Shown here: piece by piece, positions 51,255 through 60,107 of the stretch
Numbering within the stretch: the first letter of the stretch is position 1
Layout: each line of letters begins with the position of its first letter
NCBI GenBank assembly: GCA_934426825.1
Contig: CAKRYI010000003.1
Location: forward strand, 1-64,000
Length of the DNA stretch: 64,000 nucleotides
Direction: 5' to 3'
Source: an uncultured Acetatifactor sp.
GTDB taxonomy: Bacteria > Bacillota > Clostridia > Lachnospirales > Lachnospiraceae
The notes under the pieces: generated by a model
Database searches by the model: none
Told to the model about the DNA's origin: nothing
What the model saw: only the letters and a program-made list of their open reading frames with translations
Program-made: the position numbers and the translations under genes

Positions 51255-51311
51255 CACAGTATAGAGCAGACAAAGAAGCGAAACCGCAAGGGCGGTAGAA
51301 TGGGAGGCAGC

Positions 51312-52202
51312 ATGAAATTTACAAAAATGCACGGTTGCGGAAATGATTATATTTATGTAAACGGATTTGAGGAGCACATTGCTCAGGAAAAAAAGCCGGA
51401 GCTTGTAAAAAAATTGAGTGACCGCCATTTTGGAATCGGCGGTGACGGCGTTATTTTCATCAATCCCTCCGAGCAGGCGGATTTTGAGATGGAGATGTAT
51501 AATGCGGACGGCAGCAGGGCGGAAATGTGCGGAAACGGCATCCGCTGTGTGGCAAAATATGTGTATGACAAAGGATTGACGGATAAATCCCAAATCAGCA
51601 TTGTCAGTGCCGGAATGATAAAATTTCTCGATTTGACAATAAAAAGAGATGGGGAGAACACACAGGAAACAGGTTCAATCGGCAGAGGCAAGGTTACCAA
51701 AGTGCGGGTCAATATGGGAAGCCCGATTCTGGAACCGGCGCGGATTCCGGTGGAGGCTGAGGGAGAGCAGGTGGTAGATGAGCCGATAGAAGTACAAGGC
51801 AAAGAATACCGCATGACCTGTGTATCCATGGGAAATCCCCATGCTGTTGTGTTTATGGAGGGGGTTCAGACACTGGATTTGGAGAAAATCGGCCCGGATT
51901 TTGAAAACCATAAACGTTTTCCCAAACGCACCAACACGGAGTTTGTGGAGGTGATTGACAGACATACGGTGTTTATGAGAGTCTGGGAGCGCGGAACCGG
52001 AGAGACGCTGGCGTGCGGAACCGGATGCTGTGCAACGGCGGTGGCGTGTATTTTAAATGGTTTGACGGATGATGCAATTACTGTTAAACTATTAGGCGGC
52101 GAATTACAGATTGAGTGGGACAGGGAAAAGAATCTTATTTTTATGACCGGTCCCGCCGAGACTGTTTTTGAAGGCGAGACAGCCATAGACGAATTGCCGT
52201 AA
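51312..52202 (+). CDS. dapF: Diaminopimelate epimerase
   Basis: A 296-residue enzyme that turns LL-diaminopimelate into meso-diaminopimelate for lysine and peptidoglycan. The two catalytic Cys are in AEMCGNGIRCVAKY and GETLACGTGCCATAVA; KMHGCGNDYIYVNG marks the start. ATG 51312 follows GGGAGG at 6 bases; ATG 51300 adds four residues. It is paired with dapL 41 bases downstream. Confidence 0.95.
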   Translation: MKFTKMHGCGNDYIYVNGFEEHIAQEKKPELVKKLSDRHFGIGGDGVIFINPSEQADFEMEMYNADGSRAEMCGNGIRCVAKYVYDKGLTDKSQISIVSAGMIKFLDLTIKRDGENTQETGSIGRGKVTKVRVNMGSPILEPARIPVEAEGEQVVDEPIEVQGKEYRMTCVSMGNPHAVVFMEGVQTLDLEKIGPDFENHKRFPKRTNTEFVEVIDRHTVFMRVWERGTGETLACGTGCCATAVACILNGLTDDAITVKLLGGELQIEWDREKNLIFMTGPAETVFEGETAIDELP

Positions 52203-52243
52203 AGGCAGCGGAAATGAAGAAAGACGAGAGGAGATACACCAAT

Positions 52244-53464
52244 ATGTTTAAAGTGAATGAGAATTATCTGAAATTGCCCGGAAGTTATCTGTTTTCTACG
52301 GTTGGCAGAAAACAGCGCGAATATGAGGCGGCACACCCGGACAGAAAGGTAATCCGTCTGAGTATCGGTGATGTAACACAGCCGCTTGCTCCCGTAATTA
52401 TCGATGCACTGCACGGTGCTGTGGATGAGATGGGAAAGGCAGAGACTTTTCATGGCTATGCACCGGATTTGGGATATGAATTTTTGCGCAATGCCATTGC
52501 AGAAAATGACTATAAGGCAAGGGGCTGTGACATCAGCGCGGACGAAATCTTTGTGTCTGACGGTGCAAAGTGCGATTGCAGCAATATTCAGGAAATTTTC
52601 AGCCTGGACAATAAGATTGCGGTTTGCGACCCGGTTTACCCCGTGTATGTGGATTCCAACGTTATGGCAGGAAGAACCGGTACTTACGACAGCAAGACCG
52701 AGACATGGAGTGATGTGATTTACATGCCCTGTACGGCAGCTAATAATTTTGCTCCGGAACTTCCCAAGGAGACACCGGATTTGATTTATCTGTGCTTCCC
52801 CAACAACCCTACCGGCGCAACCATCAACAAGGCACAGCTGCAGGAGTGGGTGGATTATGCCAATAAAGTGGGCGCTGTCATTCTGTATGATGCGGCTTAC
52901 GAGGCATATATTTCCGAGGAGGATGTTCCCCACAGCATTTATGAGTGTGAAGGTGCAAGAACCTGCGCCATTGAGATGCGTTCTTTTTCCAAAAATGCAG
53001 GATTTACCGGCGTGAGACTTGGATTTACCGTAATTCCCAAAGAGTTGAAAGCAGGGGACGTAAGCCTCCATGCACTCTGGGCAAGACGTCACGGAACCAA
53101 GTACAACGGAGCTCCCTATATTATCCAGAGAGCCGGTGAGGCAGTTTACTCCGAGGCAGGAAAGGCACAGCTGAAAGAGCAGGTTGCTTATTACATGAAC
53201 AATGCACATTACATCTACGACCATCTGAAGGCAGCAGGCTATACCGTGTCCGGCGGCGTCAATGCACCATACATCTGGCTGAAAGCGCCTAAGGGAATGA
53301 CCAGTTGGGAGTTCTTTGATTATATGCTGGAAAATGCAAATGTAGTGGGTACCCCCGGTTCCGGTTTCGGCCCCAGCGGAGAAACCTATTTCAGACTGAC
53401 GGCGTTCGGCAGCTACGAGAATACTGTAGAGGCAATCGAGCGTATCGTGAAGATGGGACTGTAA
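52244..53464 (+). CDS. dapL: LL-diaminopimelate aminotransferase
   Basis: A 406-residue PLP enzyme that makes LL-diaminopimelate from tetrahydrodipicolinate in one step, skipping the succinylase and acetylase branches. The PLP Lys is in MRSFSKNAGFTGVRLGF; VIRLSIGDVTQPLAPVIIDA, DLIYLCFPNNPTGA and YDAAYEAYISEEDVPHSIYE fit DapL. ATG 52244 follows GAGAGGAGA. The gene next to dapF shows the DapL variant of the lysine pathway, frequent in Clostridia. Confidence 0.95.
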   Translation: MFKVNENYLKLPGSYLFSTVGRKQREYEAAHPDRKVIRLSIGDVTQPLAPVIIDALHGAVDEMGKAETFHGYAPDLGYEFLRNAIAENDYKARGCDISADEIFVSDGAKCDCSNIQEIFSLDNKIAVCDPVYPVYVDSNVMAGRTGTYDSKTETWSDVIYMPCTAANNFAPELPKETPDLIYLCFPNNPTGATINKAQLQEWVDYANKVGAVILYDAAYEAYISEEDVPHSIYECEGARTCAIEMRSFSKNAGFTGVRLGFTVIPKELKAGDVSLHALWARRHGTKYNGAPYIIQRAGEAVYSEAGKAQLKEQVAYYMNNAHYIYDHLKAAGYTVSGGVNAPYIWLKAPKGMTSWEFFDYMLENANVVGTPGSGFGPSGETYFRLTAFGSYENTVEAIERIVKMGL

Positions 53465-53500
53465 GAAAAACAGGAAGAAGAATATTCCCAAAATTTTTTC

Positions 53501-53529
53501 TTGCAAAATAAAATAAGGTGTGATATGAT
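53501..53529 (+). promoter_or_regulatory. Promoter of the T-box/aspS-gatCAB operon
   Basis: TTGCAA (53501-53506) and TATGAT (53524-53529) with a 17-base spacer, followed directly by the T-box leader. Confidence 0.75.
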
Positions 53530-53540
53530 TGCTCACAAAT

Positions 53541-53842
53541 AGAAAAGCTGTTTCAAATGCAGTGAAGGAGACTCTTGTCAGAGGAAACGACAGGAAGACG
53601 GCGTCACCGACTGAGAGCGCTGTCAGTGGAGAATGATATAGGGAACACTCCGGAGCAGACTGTTTGAAAAGGATATGATTTTGAATGGTATCCCCGGTAA
53701 GGCAGTACGTGACACGCGTTAAGTGTAGAGAGAGGGCAGACTTAAGCAGCAGGAGCAGACGAAGGTTTGCCAATGCGGGTGGTACCGCGGGTAGAAACGT
53801 ATATCCGTCCCGGAATACAGAAATGTATTCCGGGACTTTTTG
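53541..53842 (+). ncRNA. T-box riboswitch leader with overlapping Glu/Asn specifier (GAAC)
   Basis: Stem I is closed by TTTCAAA (about 53551-53557) and TTTGAAA (about 53663-53669); next inward, GGAG (about 53567-53570) pairs with CTCC (about 53649-53652). Between them the specifier loop reads GGGAACAC. The codon AAC (53644-53646), followed by A and the CTCC helix, fits tRNA-Asn; GAA (53643-53645) overlaps it. The conserved T-box TGGTACCGCG lies at 53780-53789. The terminator CCCGGAATACAG-AAA-TGTATTCCGGG with a T run is at 53806-53842. Uncharged tRNA binding would favour the antiterminator and turn on aspS-gatCAB. The base that pairs with the tRNA discriminator is U. Confidence 0.92.
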
Positions 53843-53863
53843 TGCGTTAAAACGAGCAAAGTG

Positions 53864-54000
53864 TACAGAATGCGTGCTTGCACGCAATTCTGTAGATTTT
53901 GCGAGTGTGCAACATGAGCGAAGGGTGAAGCCCGAAGCGAATGTTGTTGCGCGAAGCGCAAACGCACAAAAATTTAATCCACAGTGACAGGCGCGACAGC
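53864..54000. repeat. Palindrome-rich stretch between the T-box terminator and aspS
   Basis: Several nested inverted repeats: TACAGAA-TGCGTG with CACGCAATTCTGTA (53864-53894), GCAACAT with ATGTTGTTGC around a GGG-TGAAG-CCC core (about 53907-53950), and GCGC-GAA-GCGC. It looks like a REP-like or small palindromic element inserted into the operon leader, or a second structured RNA. No ORF in it is convincing. Confidence 0.55.
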
Positions 54001-54018
54001 GCAGAAATGAGGTAGATT

Positions 54019-55755
54019 ATGTACAGGGACATGACGACCAGAGAAATCGGAGAACAGCATATCGGACAGACGTTACAGATGGCAGGCTGGGTAGAAAACA
54101 TTCGTGACCACGGCGGCGTATCTTTTATTGATTTGCGGGATATGTACGGTGTGCTCCAGATTGTAATCCGGGAAACCGAACTGTTAAAAGGCATTACCAA
54201 GGAAATGTGTATTTCCGTAAAAGGTATTGTGGAAAAAAGAGATGAGGAAACCTATAATCCCAAGATTCCCACCGGAACCATAGAGCTTGAGGCAAAGGTG
54301 ATAGAGGTACTTGGAAAGGTATATCACCAGCTCCCCTTTGAGGTTATGACCTCCAAGGAGACCAGAGAGGATGTACGTTTAAAATACCGTTATCTGGATT
54401 TGAGAAACAGCAAGGTGAAGGACAATATTATTTTCCGTTCACAGGTAATCAGTTTCTTACGCCAGAAAATGACAGAGATGGGATTTTTGGAAATCCAGAC
54501 CCCCATTCTTTGTGCTTCTTCCCCGGAAGGAGCAAGAGACTATATTGTTCCGTCCCGTAAGTTTAAAGGAAAGTTTTACGCACTGCCTCAGGCACCGCAG
54601 CAGTACAAACAGCTTTTGATGGTATCGGGATTTGACAAGTATTTCCAGATTGCTCCCTGTTTCCGTGACGAGGATGCCAGAGCAGACCGTTCACCGGGAG
54701 AGTTTTACCAGTTGGATTTTGAGATGAGCTTTGCCACTCAGGAGGATGTTTTCAAGGTGGGAGAAGAGGTACTTTCCGCAACCTTTGAAAAATTTGCTCC
54801 CGAAGGATTCGAAGTGACGAAGGCTCCCTACCCTATTATCAGCTACAAACAGGCTATGCTGGAGTTCGGCTGTGACAAACCGGATTTGCGTAATCCCCTG
54901 CGTATTATGGACGTGACGGATTTCTTCCAAAAGTGTACGTTTAAACCTTTTGTGGGAAGAACCGTAAGAGCCATTAAGGTACATGCTGAGATGTCAAAGG
55001 GATTCCATGAGAAGCTGCTCAGTTTTGCAACCGGCCTTGGAATGGGCGGACTCGGTTATCTGGAAGTGGCAGAGGATATGTCCTATAAGGGACCTATTGA
55101 TAAATTTATTCCGGAGGAATTAAAGGGCGAACTTGCCACACTGGCAGGACTTGCCGTGGGAGATACCATTTTCTTTATCGCAGATAAGGAAGAGAGAGCA
55201 AATTATTACGCCGGACAGATTCGCAACGAACTGGGAGACAAGCTGGGATTAACGGAGAAAAATGCGTACCGTTTCTGCTATGTAAATGATTTCCCCATGT
55301 ATGAGTTAGATCCCGAAACCAAGCAGCTTGGATTTACACACAATCCGTTCTCCATGCCGCAGGGCGGGCTGGATGCTCTGAATCATGAGAATCCATTGGA
55401 TATTCTGGCATATCAGTACGACATTGTATGTAACGGAGTGGAACTTTCCTCCGGAGCGGTCAGAAACCATGACATGGAAATTATGGTAAAGGCATTTGAA
55501 CTGGCAGGCTATGATGAGGAGACGCTGAAAAATAAATTTGGAGCTTTGTATCAGGCATTCCAGTTTGGAGCACCCCCTCACGCAGGTATGGCGCCCGGTG
55601 TAGACCGTATGATTATGCTGCTTCGCAATGAGGAAAATATCCGTGAGGTAATCGCATTCCCCATGAATGGAAACGCACAGGATTTGATGTGCGGCGCACC
55701 GAATGATGTGACCGAACAGCAGCTTCGTGAGGTACATATCAAGGTAAGAGATTAA
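54019..55755 (+). CDS. aspS: Aspartyl-tRNA synthetase, probably non-discriminating
   Basis: A 578-residue bacterial-type AspRS. N-terminal OB-fold anticodon domain (QMAGWVENIRDHGGVSFIDL), class II motif 2 PCFRDEDARADRSPGEFYQL, a GAD insertion and motif 3 GMAPGVDRMIMLL. Residue 31 is His (RDHGG); the discriminating E. coli enzyme has Leu at the matching place. In known cases this substitution goes with charging of both tRNA-Asp and tRNA-Asn. Operon position with gatCAB and a tRNA-Asn-type T-box supports the same reading. Confidence 0.95.
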   Translation: MYRDMTTREIGEQHIGQTLQMAGWVENIRDHGGVSFIDLRDMYGVLQIVIRETELLKGITKEMCISVKGIVEKRDEETYNPKIPTGTIELEAKVIEVLGKVYHQLPFEVMTSKETREDVRLKYRYLDLRNSKVKDNIIFRSQVISFLRQKMTEMGFLEIQTPILCASSPEGARDYIVPSRKFKGKFYALPQAPQQYKQLLMVSGFDKYFQIAPCFRDEDARADRSPGEFYQLDFEMSFATQEDVFKVGEEVLSATFEKFAPEGFEVTKAPYPIISYKQAMLEFGCDKPDLRNPLRIMDVTDFFQKCTFKPFVGRTVRAIKVHAEMSKGFHEKLLSFATGLGMGGLGYLEVAEDMSYKGPIDKFIPEELKGELATLAGLAVGDTIFFIADKEERANYYAGQIRNELGDKLGLTEKNAYRFCYVNDFPMYELDPETKQLGFTHNPFSMPQGGLDALNHENPLDILAYQYDIVCNGVELSSGAVRNHDMEIMVKAFELAGYDEETLKNKFGALYQAFQFGAPPHAGMAPGVDRMIMLLRNEENIREVIAFPMNGNAQDLMCGAPNDVTEQQLREVHIKVRD

Positions 55756-55794
55756 CCGGACGGTATGGAGTGAAAAGAAAAGGCAGGTGCAGCG

Positions 55795-56091
55795 ATGGCA
55801 AATGTAATAGATGATGCAACAATCGAATATGTGGGAATCTTAGCAAAACTGGAACTGTCCGAGGACGAGAAGGAACAGGCAAAAAAGGACATGAGCAGTA
55901 TGCTGGATTACATTGACAAATTAGGGGAACTGGATACCACAGGCATAGAGCCCATGTCCCATGTATTTCCGGTGGAAAACGTATTTCGGGAAGATGTGGT
56001 GACAAACGGTGACGAGAGTGAGAGAACACTGAAAAACGCACCGGAGGAAAAGGATAACATGTTTGTGGTGCCCAAGACTTTCGAGGCATAA
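55795..56091 (+). CDS. gatC: Asp/Glu-tRNA amidotransferase subunit C
   Basis: A 98-residue GatC, small helical belt protein that holds GatA and GatB together: TIEYVGILAKLELSEDEKEQ near the start, then MLDYIDKLGELDTTGIEPMS and the ending MFVVPKTFEA. Second gene of the operon. Confidence 0.93.
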   Translation: MANVIDDATIEYVGILAKLELSEDEKEQAKKDMSSMLDYIDKLGELDTTGIEPMSHVFPVENVFREDVVTNGDESERTLKNAPEEKDNMFVVPKTFEA

Positions 56092-56139
56092 CGGAAAGAG
56101 AGCAGAAAGCGCCGCAGAAGCGGCAGAATGAGAGGAAAT

Positions 56140-57582
56140 ATGGATATTTTATCATATACGGCTGTGGAACTGGGCAAGGCAATTAAGTCCGGCAGCGTCA
56201 CCGCAGTGGAAGCCATGCAGGCGGTGCTTAAGCGCATAGACGAGAGTGACAAGACCATCAATGCCTATGTTACGGTGGATAAAGAGGCAGCGCTCAAAAA
56301 GGCAGAGGAAGTACAAAAAAGAATTGAAGCGGGCGAACTGACAGGACCGCTTGCAGGGGTGCCCGTTGCCATTAAGGACAATATGTGTACGGAGGGAATG
56401 CTGACCACCTGTTCCTCCAAGATTCTAGGTAATTTCATTCCCACCTTTTCCGCAGAAGCGGTGCTCAATCTGGAAAAAGCAGGCGCGGTTATTATCGGAA
56501 AAACCAATATGGATGAGTTTGCCATGGGTTCTACCACGGAGACTTCCGCTTACGGTGTCACCAGAAATCCCAGAAATACGGAGCATGTGCCGGGAGGTTC
56601 CTCCGGTGGTTCTGCGGCAGCGGTTGCGGCAGAGGAATGTTTCTTCGCCTTGGGTTCCGATACCGGCGGCTCTATCAGACAGCCTGCGTCCTTCTGCGGC
56701 GTGGTTGGCATGAAACCCACCTACGGAACGGTTTCCCGTTACGGACTGATTGCATACGGTTCTTCCTTAGACCAGATTGGACCGCTGTGCAAGGATGTCA
56801 CGGACTGCGCAACCATTTTGGAAACCATTGCTTCCCATGACAGCAAGGATTCTACCTCCGTGGAAAGACAGGATACGGATTTTACTTCCGCACTGAAAAA
56901 GGACGTAAAAGGAATGCGCATCGGAATTCCCAGAGACTATTTTGGAGAGGGACTGGACGCTGAGGTAAAAGAGGCGGTTCTTCATGCGGCAAAAGTATTG
57001 GAGGCTCAGGGAGCCGTTGTGGAAGAGTTTGATTTGAGTCTGGTGGAATATGCAATTCCTACCTATTATACCATTGCTGCGGCAGAGGCAAGCTCCAATC
57101 TGGAGCGTTTTGACGGAATCAAATACGGTTACCGCACGGCGGAGTATACCGATTTGCATAATATGTACAAGAAAACCCGTTCCGAGGGATTCGGACCGGA
57201 GGTGAAACGGAGAATTATGTTAGGCTCTTTCGTATTAAGCTCCGGATATTATGATGCTTATTATCTGAAGGCACTGCGTGTGAAAGCATTAATCAAAAAG
57301 GCTTTTGACAATGCCTTTGCAAAATATGACGTTATTTTGGGACCGGTGGCGCCCACCACCGCACCGAAGTTAGGAGAGAGTCTGGCAGACCCCATACAGA
57401 TGTATCTGGGAGATATTTATACCATATCCGTGAATCTGGCAGGTCTGCCCGGCATCAGTGTTCCCTGCGGAACAGACAGCAAGGGGCTGCCCATCGGGGT
57501 ACAGCTTATCGGCGACTGCTTTAGCGAAAAGAAGCTCATTCAGACGGCATACACTTATGAGCAGTGTGCGAAGGAGGGTTGA
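56140..57582 (+). CDS. gatA: Asp/Glu-tRNA amidotransferase subunit A
   Basis: A 480-residue amidase-signature enzyme that releases ammonia from glutamine. The Lys is in GVPVAIKDNMCTEG, the cis-Ser and Ser in GGSSGGSAAAVAAE and GSDTGGSIRQPASFCG. ATG 56140 is chosen (MDILSYTAVELG) by the family start; ATG 56128 would add four residues. It hands ammonia to GatB on the tRNA complex. Confidence 0.96.
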   Translation: MDILSYTAVELGKAIKSGSVTAVEAMQAVLKRIDESDKTINAYVTVDKEAALKKAEEVQKRIEAGELTGPLAGVPVAIKDNMCTEGMLTTCSSKILGNFIPTFSAEAVLNLEKAGAVIIGKTNMDEFAMGSTTETSAYGVTRNPRNTEHVPGGSSGGSAAAVAAEECFFALGSDTGGSIRQPASFCGVVGMKPTYGTVSRYGLIAYGSSLDQIGPLCKDVTDCATILETIASHDSKDSTSVERQDTDFTSALKKDVKGMRIGIPRDYFGEGLDAEVKEAVLHAAKVLEAQGAVVEEFDLSLVEYAIPTYYTIAAAEASSNLERFDGIKYGYRTAEYTDLHNMYKKTRSEGFGPEVKRRIMLGSFVLSSGYYDAYYLKALRVKALIKKAFDNAFAKYDVILGPVAPTTAPKLGESLADPIQMYLGDIYTISVNLAGLPGISVPCGTDSKGLPIGVQLIGDCFSEKKLIQTAYTYEQCAKEG

Positions 57583-57584
57583 CC

Positions 57585-59015
57585 ATGGCAAAACAATACG
57601 AAACAGTGATAGGTCTTGAAGTACATGTGGAGCTTGCCACGAAAACAAAGATATTCTGCGGATGTTCCACTGCTTTCGGCGGAGCGCCCAATACCCATAC
57701 CTGCCCGGTGTGCACCGGTATGCCCGGTTCCCTTCCGGTACTGAACAAACAGGTGTTGGAATATGCCGTTGCCGTAGGACTTGCAACCAACTGTCAGATT
57801 ACCCAGTACTGCAAATTTGACAGAAAGAATTATTTCTATCCGGATAATCCGCAGAACTACCAGATTAGCCAGTTATATCTGCCCATCTGCCGCAATGGAC
57901 ATGTAGACATTGAGACAGAGCAGGGAAGCAAATCCATCGGTATCCATGAAATTCATATGGAGGAGGATGCAGGAAAGTTGATTCACGACGACTGGGAGGA
58001 TTGCAGTCTTGTGGATTACAACCGTTCCGGAGTTCCTTTGATTGAAATTGTGTCAGAGCCGGATATGCGCAGTGCGGAGGAAGTCATTGCTTATCTGGAA
58101 AAACTCCGCATGACCATACAGTATCTGGGGGCTTCGGATTGTAAGCTGAACGAAGGTTCCATGAGAGCGGATGTGAATCTGTCCGTGCGTGAGGTGGGAG
58201 CGAAGGAATTCGGCACCAGAACCGAAATGAAAAACCTGAATTCTTTCCGTGCTATCACTCATGCCATTGAGGGAGAGCGTAACCGCCAGATAGATTTGCT
58301 GGAAGCCGGAGAAAAAGTGGTGCAGGAGACCAGAAGATGGGATGACAATAAAGAGTATTCCTATGCAATGCGTTCCAAAGAGGACGCACAGGATTACCGG
58401 TATTTCCCTGACCCGGATTTGGTGCCCATTCATATCAGTGACGAATTTTTAGAGAAAATCCGGGAAAAGCAGCCGGAATTCAGACCGGAAAAGATGAAAC
58501 GCTACAAGGAAGAATTCGATATACCGGATTATGATATTGAAATCATTACGGCGTCCAAACATATGGCAGATATTTTTGAGGCAACGGTTGCGTTGGGCAG
58601 CCAGCCCAAGAAGGTGTCCAACTGGCTGATGGGAGAGACCTTAAGGCTGTTGAAGGAAAAGGAACTTGACCCGGAGGACATCCGTTTTTCACCGAAGCAT
58701 TTGGCAGCGCTGATTCAGCTCACGGAGCAGAAAGTGATTAACTCCTCGGTGGCAAAGGAAGTATTTGAGGTCATGTTTGAGGAGGATACGGACCCTGAGC
58801 AGTACGTGGAGGAAAAAGGCTTAAAGACCGTAAATGATGAGGGGGCGCTCCGCAAAACCGTGGAGGAAGTAATTGCAGCCAATCCCCAGTCCGTGGAGGA
58901 CTACCATAACGGCAAGGAAAAGGCTATCGGATTTTTGGTAGGACAGACCATGAAAGCCATGAAAGGCAAAGCCGACCCGGCAAGCGTCAATAAACTGTTG
59001 AAAGAACTGTTGTAA
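57585..59015 (+). CDS. gatB: Asp/Glu-tRNA amidotransferase subunit B
   Basis: A 476-residue GatB, the subunit that phosphorylates and amidates mischarged Asp-tRNA-Asn or Glu-tRNA-Gln: YETVIGLEVHVELATKTKIF, TCPVCTGMPGSLPVLN, FDRKNYFYPDNPQNYQISQ, NRSGVPLIEIVSEPDMRS, and a YqeY-like C-terminal tail (KAMKGKADPASVNKLLKELL). ATG 57585 follows AAGGAGG. A terminator ends the operon. Confidence 0.96.
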   Translation: MAKQYETVIGLEVHVELATKTKIFCGCSTAFGGAPNTHTCPVCTGMPGSLPVLNKQVLEYAVAVGLATNCQITQYCKFDRKNYFYPDNPQNYQISQLYLPICRNGHVDIETEQGSKSIGIHEIHMEEDAGKLIHDDWEDCSLVDYNRSGVPLIEIVSEPDMRSAEEVIAYLEKLRMTIQYLGASDCKLNEGSMRADVNLSVREVGAKEFGTRTEMKNLNSFRAITHAIEGERNRQIDLLEAGEKVVQETRRWDDNKEYSYAMRSKEDAQDYRYFPDPDLVPIHISDEFLEKIREKQPEFRPEKMKRYKEEFDIPDYDIEIITASKHMADIFEATVALGSQPKKVSNWLMGETLRLLKEKELDPEDIRFSPKHLAALIQLTEQKVINSSVAKEVFEVMFEEDTDPEQYVEEKGLKTVNDEGALRKTVEEVIAANPQSVEDYHNGKEKAIGFLVGQTMKAMKGKADPASVNKLLKELL

Positions 59016-59016
59016 T

Positions 59017-59064
59017 AAAAAGGTGTGCCGACAGATAATGAAATCTGTTTGGCACACCTTTTTT
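59017..59064 (+). terminator. Terminator of the aspS-gatCAB operon
   Basis: AAAGGTGTGCC and GGCACACCTTTTTT form the stem, with an inner ACAGAT/ATCTGT pairing. Confidence 0.92.
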
Positions 59065-59083
59065 GAAAGGATGAAATGAAAGA

Positions 59084-59821
59084 TTATTCAAACAAAAAGT
59101 CGATAAATTTCAAAGCGTTGTCCAGACTGGGCGAGTTTGCCATAATGCCTAAAACGGTATAGTCTCCGTTAAAATAGTAATTGTCGGTAATTTTTTTACA
59201 ATCGGTGACAAAGATACCGACAGGCAACGGCTCCGTCATCTCCTCCGGCTTTGTAGGATCCGGAAGTTCGGGTATTACGGTGTCCTCTAAATTGTCCTGC
59301 GCTGCCTCCACATCCGCCATTACTGCGCGGTCTATATAATAGAAGTAAGGCTCGTATTTGGCAATCTGTTCTTCGCTGAGGACTTCCCTCAAATCATGAA
59401 ACATGTCATTGTAAGCATAGTTGGGAAAAACATCCTCACCGCCCACAATCACATCCAGTTCTCCGGAGGCGGTGTACACCATCATCCGCTGGGCGGACGC
59501 AACACTTAATTCATCCGTTGCGTTTTCTTCAATCGTCATGGTTCCGTCTATTAAGACGTGGTATTTATCCAAATCAATCTGCGCATAGTCTGCAAATTCC
59601 GAAATCAGAGGGGACTCCGATTCCTGACTGAGACTGTTTAACATAGCTGCAAAAAAAGCGTTGTCCTTTTGGGAGGTGATGTCCCGGACTAACAATATTA
59701 CAAAAGCAATGGCGGCAATCCCGATAAAAGTGTGCCATTTGTAATAGCACCAGAAATATTTCAGCTTGTCCTTAAAAGTGCCGTTTTTAATCTGTTCCCG
59801 TTCTTCTTTGAATTCGTCCAT
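59084..59821 (-). CDS. Hypothetical single-pass membrane protein
   Basis: A 245-residue protein, not recognised. A charged N-terminus (MDEFKEEREQIKNGTFKDKL) is followed by one membrane helix (about residues 32-48, HTFIGIAAIAFVILLVRD) and a long acidic extracytoplasmic region with LDVIVGGEDVFPNYAYNDMF. The DVIVGG stretch looks like the core of a periplasmic-binding-like fold, and the protein might sense or hold a solute, but this is a guess. ATG 59821 is preferred to ATG 59830. The 280 bases up to the next gene hold only weak promoter-like AT-rich DNA. Confidence 0.6.
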   Translation of the reverse strand: MDEFKEEREQIKNGTFKDKLKYFWCYYKWHTFIGIAAIAFVILLVRDITSQKDNAFFAAMLNSLSQESESPLISEFADYAQIDLDKYHVLIDGTMTIEENATDELSVASAQRMMVYTASGELDVIVGGEDVFPNYAYNDMFHDLREVLSEEQIAKYEPYFYYIDRAVMADVEAAQDNLEDTVIPELPDPTKPEEMTEPLPVGIFVTDCKKITDNYYFNGDYTVLGIMANSPSLDNALKFIDFLFE

Positions 59822-60107
59822 AACCGGCATGGCATATACCTGACCTTTCCGTGTGATATACCCATATCATACGGTTTTGCGCTGTAAATGTCAATGAACG
59901 CTCTGTGACGAGAATCTAAAAAAAGCATAAAATACCTTTTTGAGCCGAAAGTTGCCTTGCAAGATAAATCAACTTGTTATATCATAAATTATAGTGTTGT
60001 CGGAACCGTACACTTTTCCAAAGATATGTACGGTACAAATGAAATACAGTAAGCGCAATGAAACAAGTGAAAAGAAACAAAATAAAAGAAAAGGACAGGA
60101 TTGAAAA

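Noticed and set aside
51866..53887. Long minus-strand open frame of 673 codons opposite dapF-dapL and the T-box
   Set aside because: It is fully antisense to two clear enzymes, has low-complexity Cys/Ser/His-rich composition and no family match; it is a by-product of codon bias.
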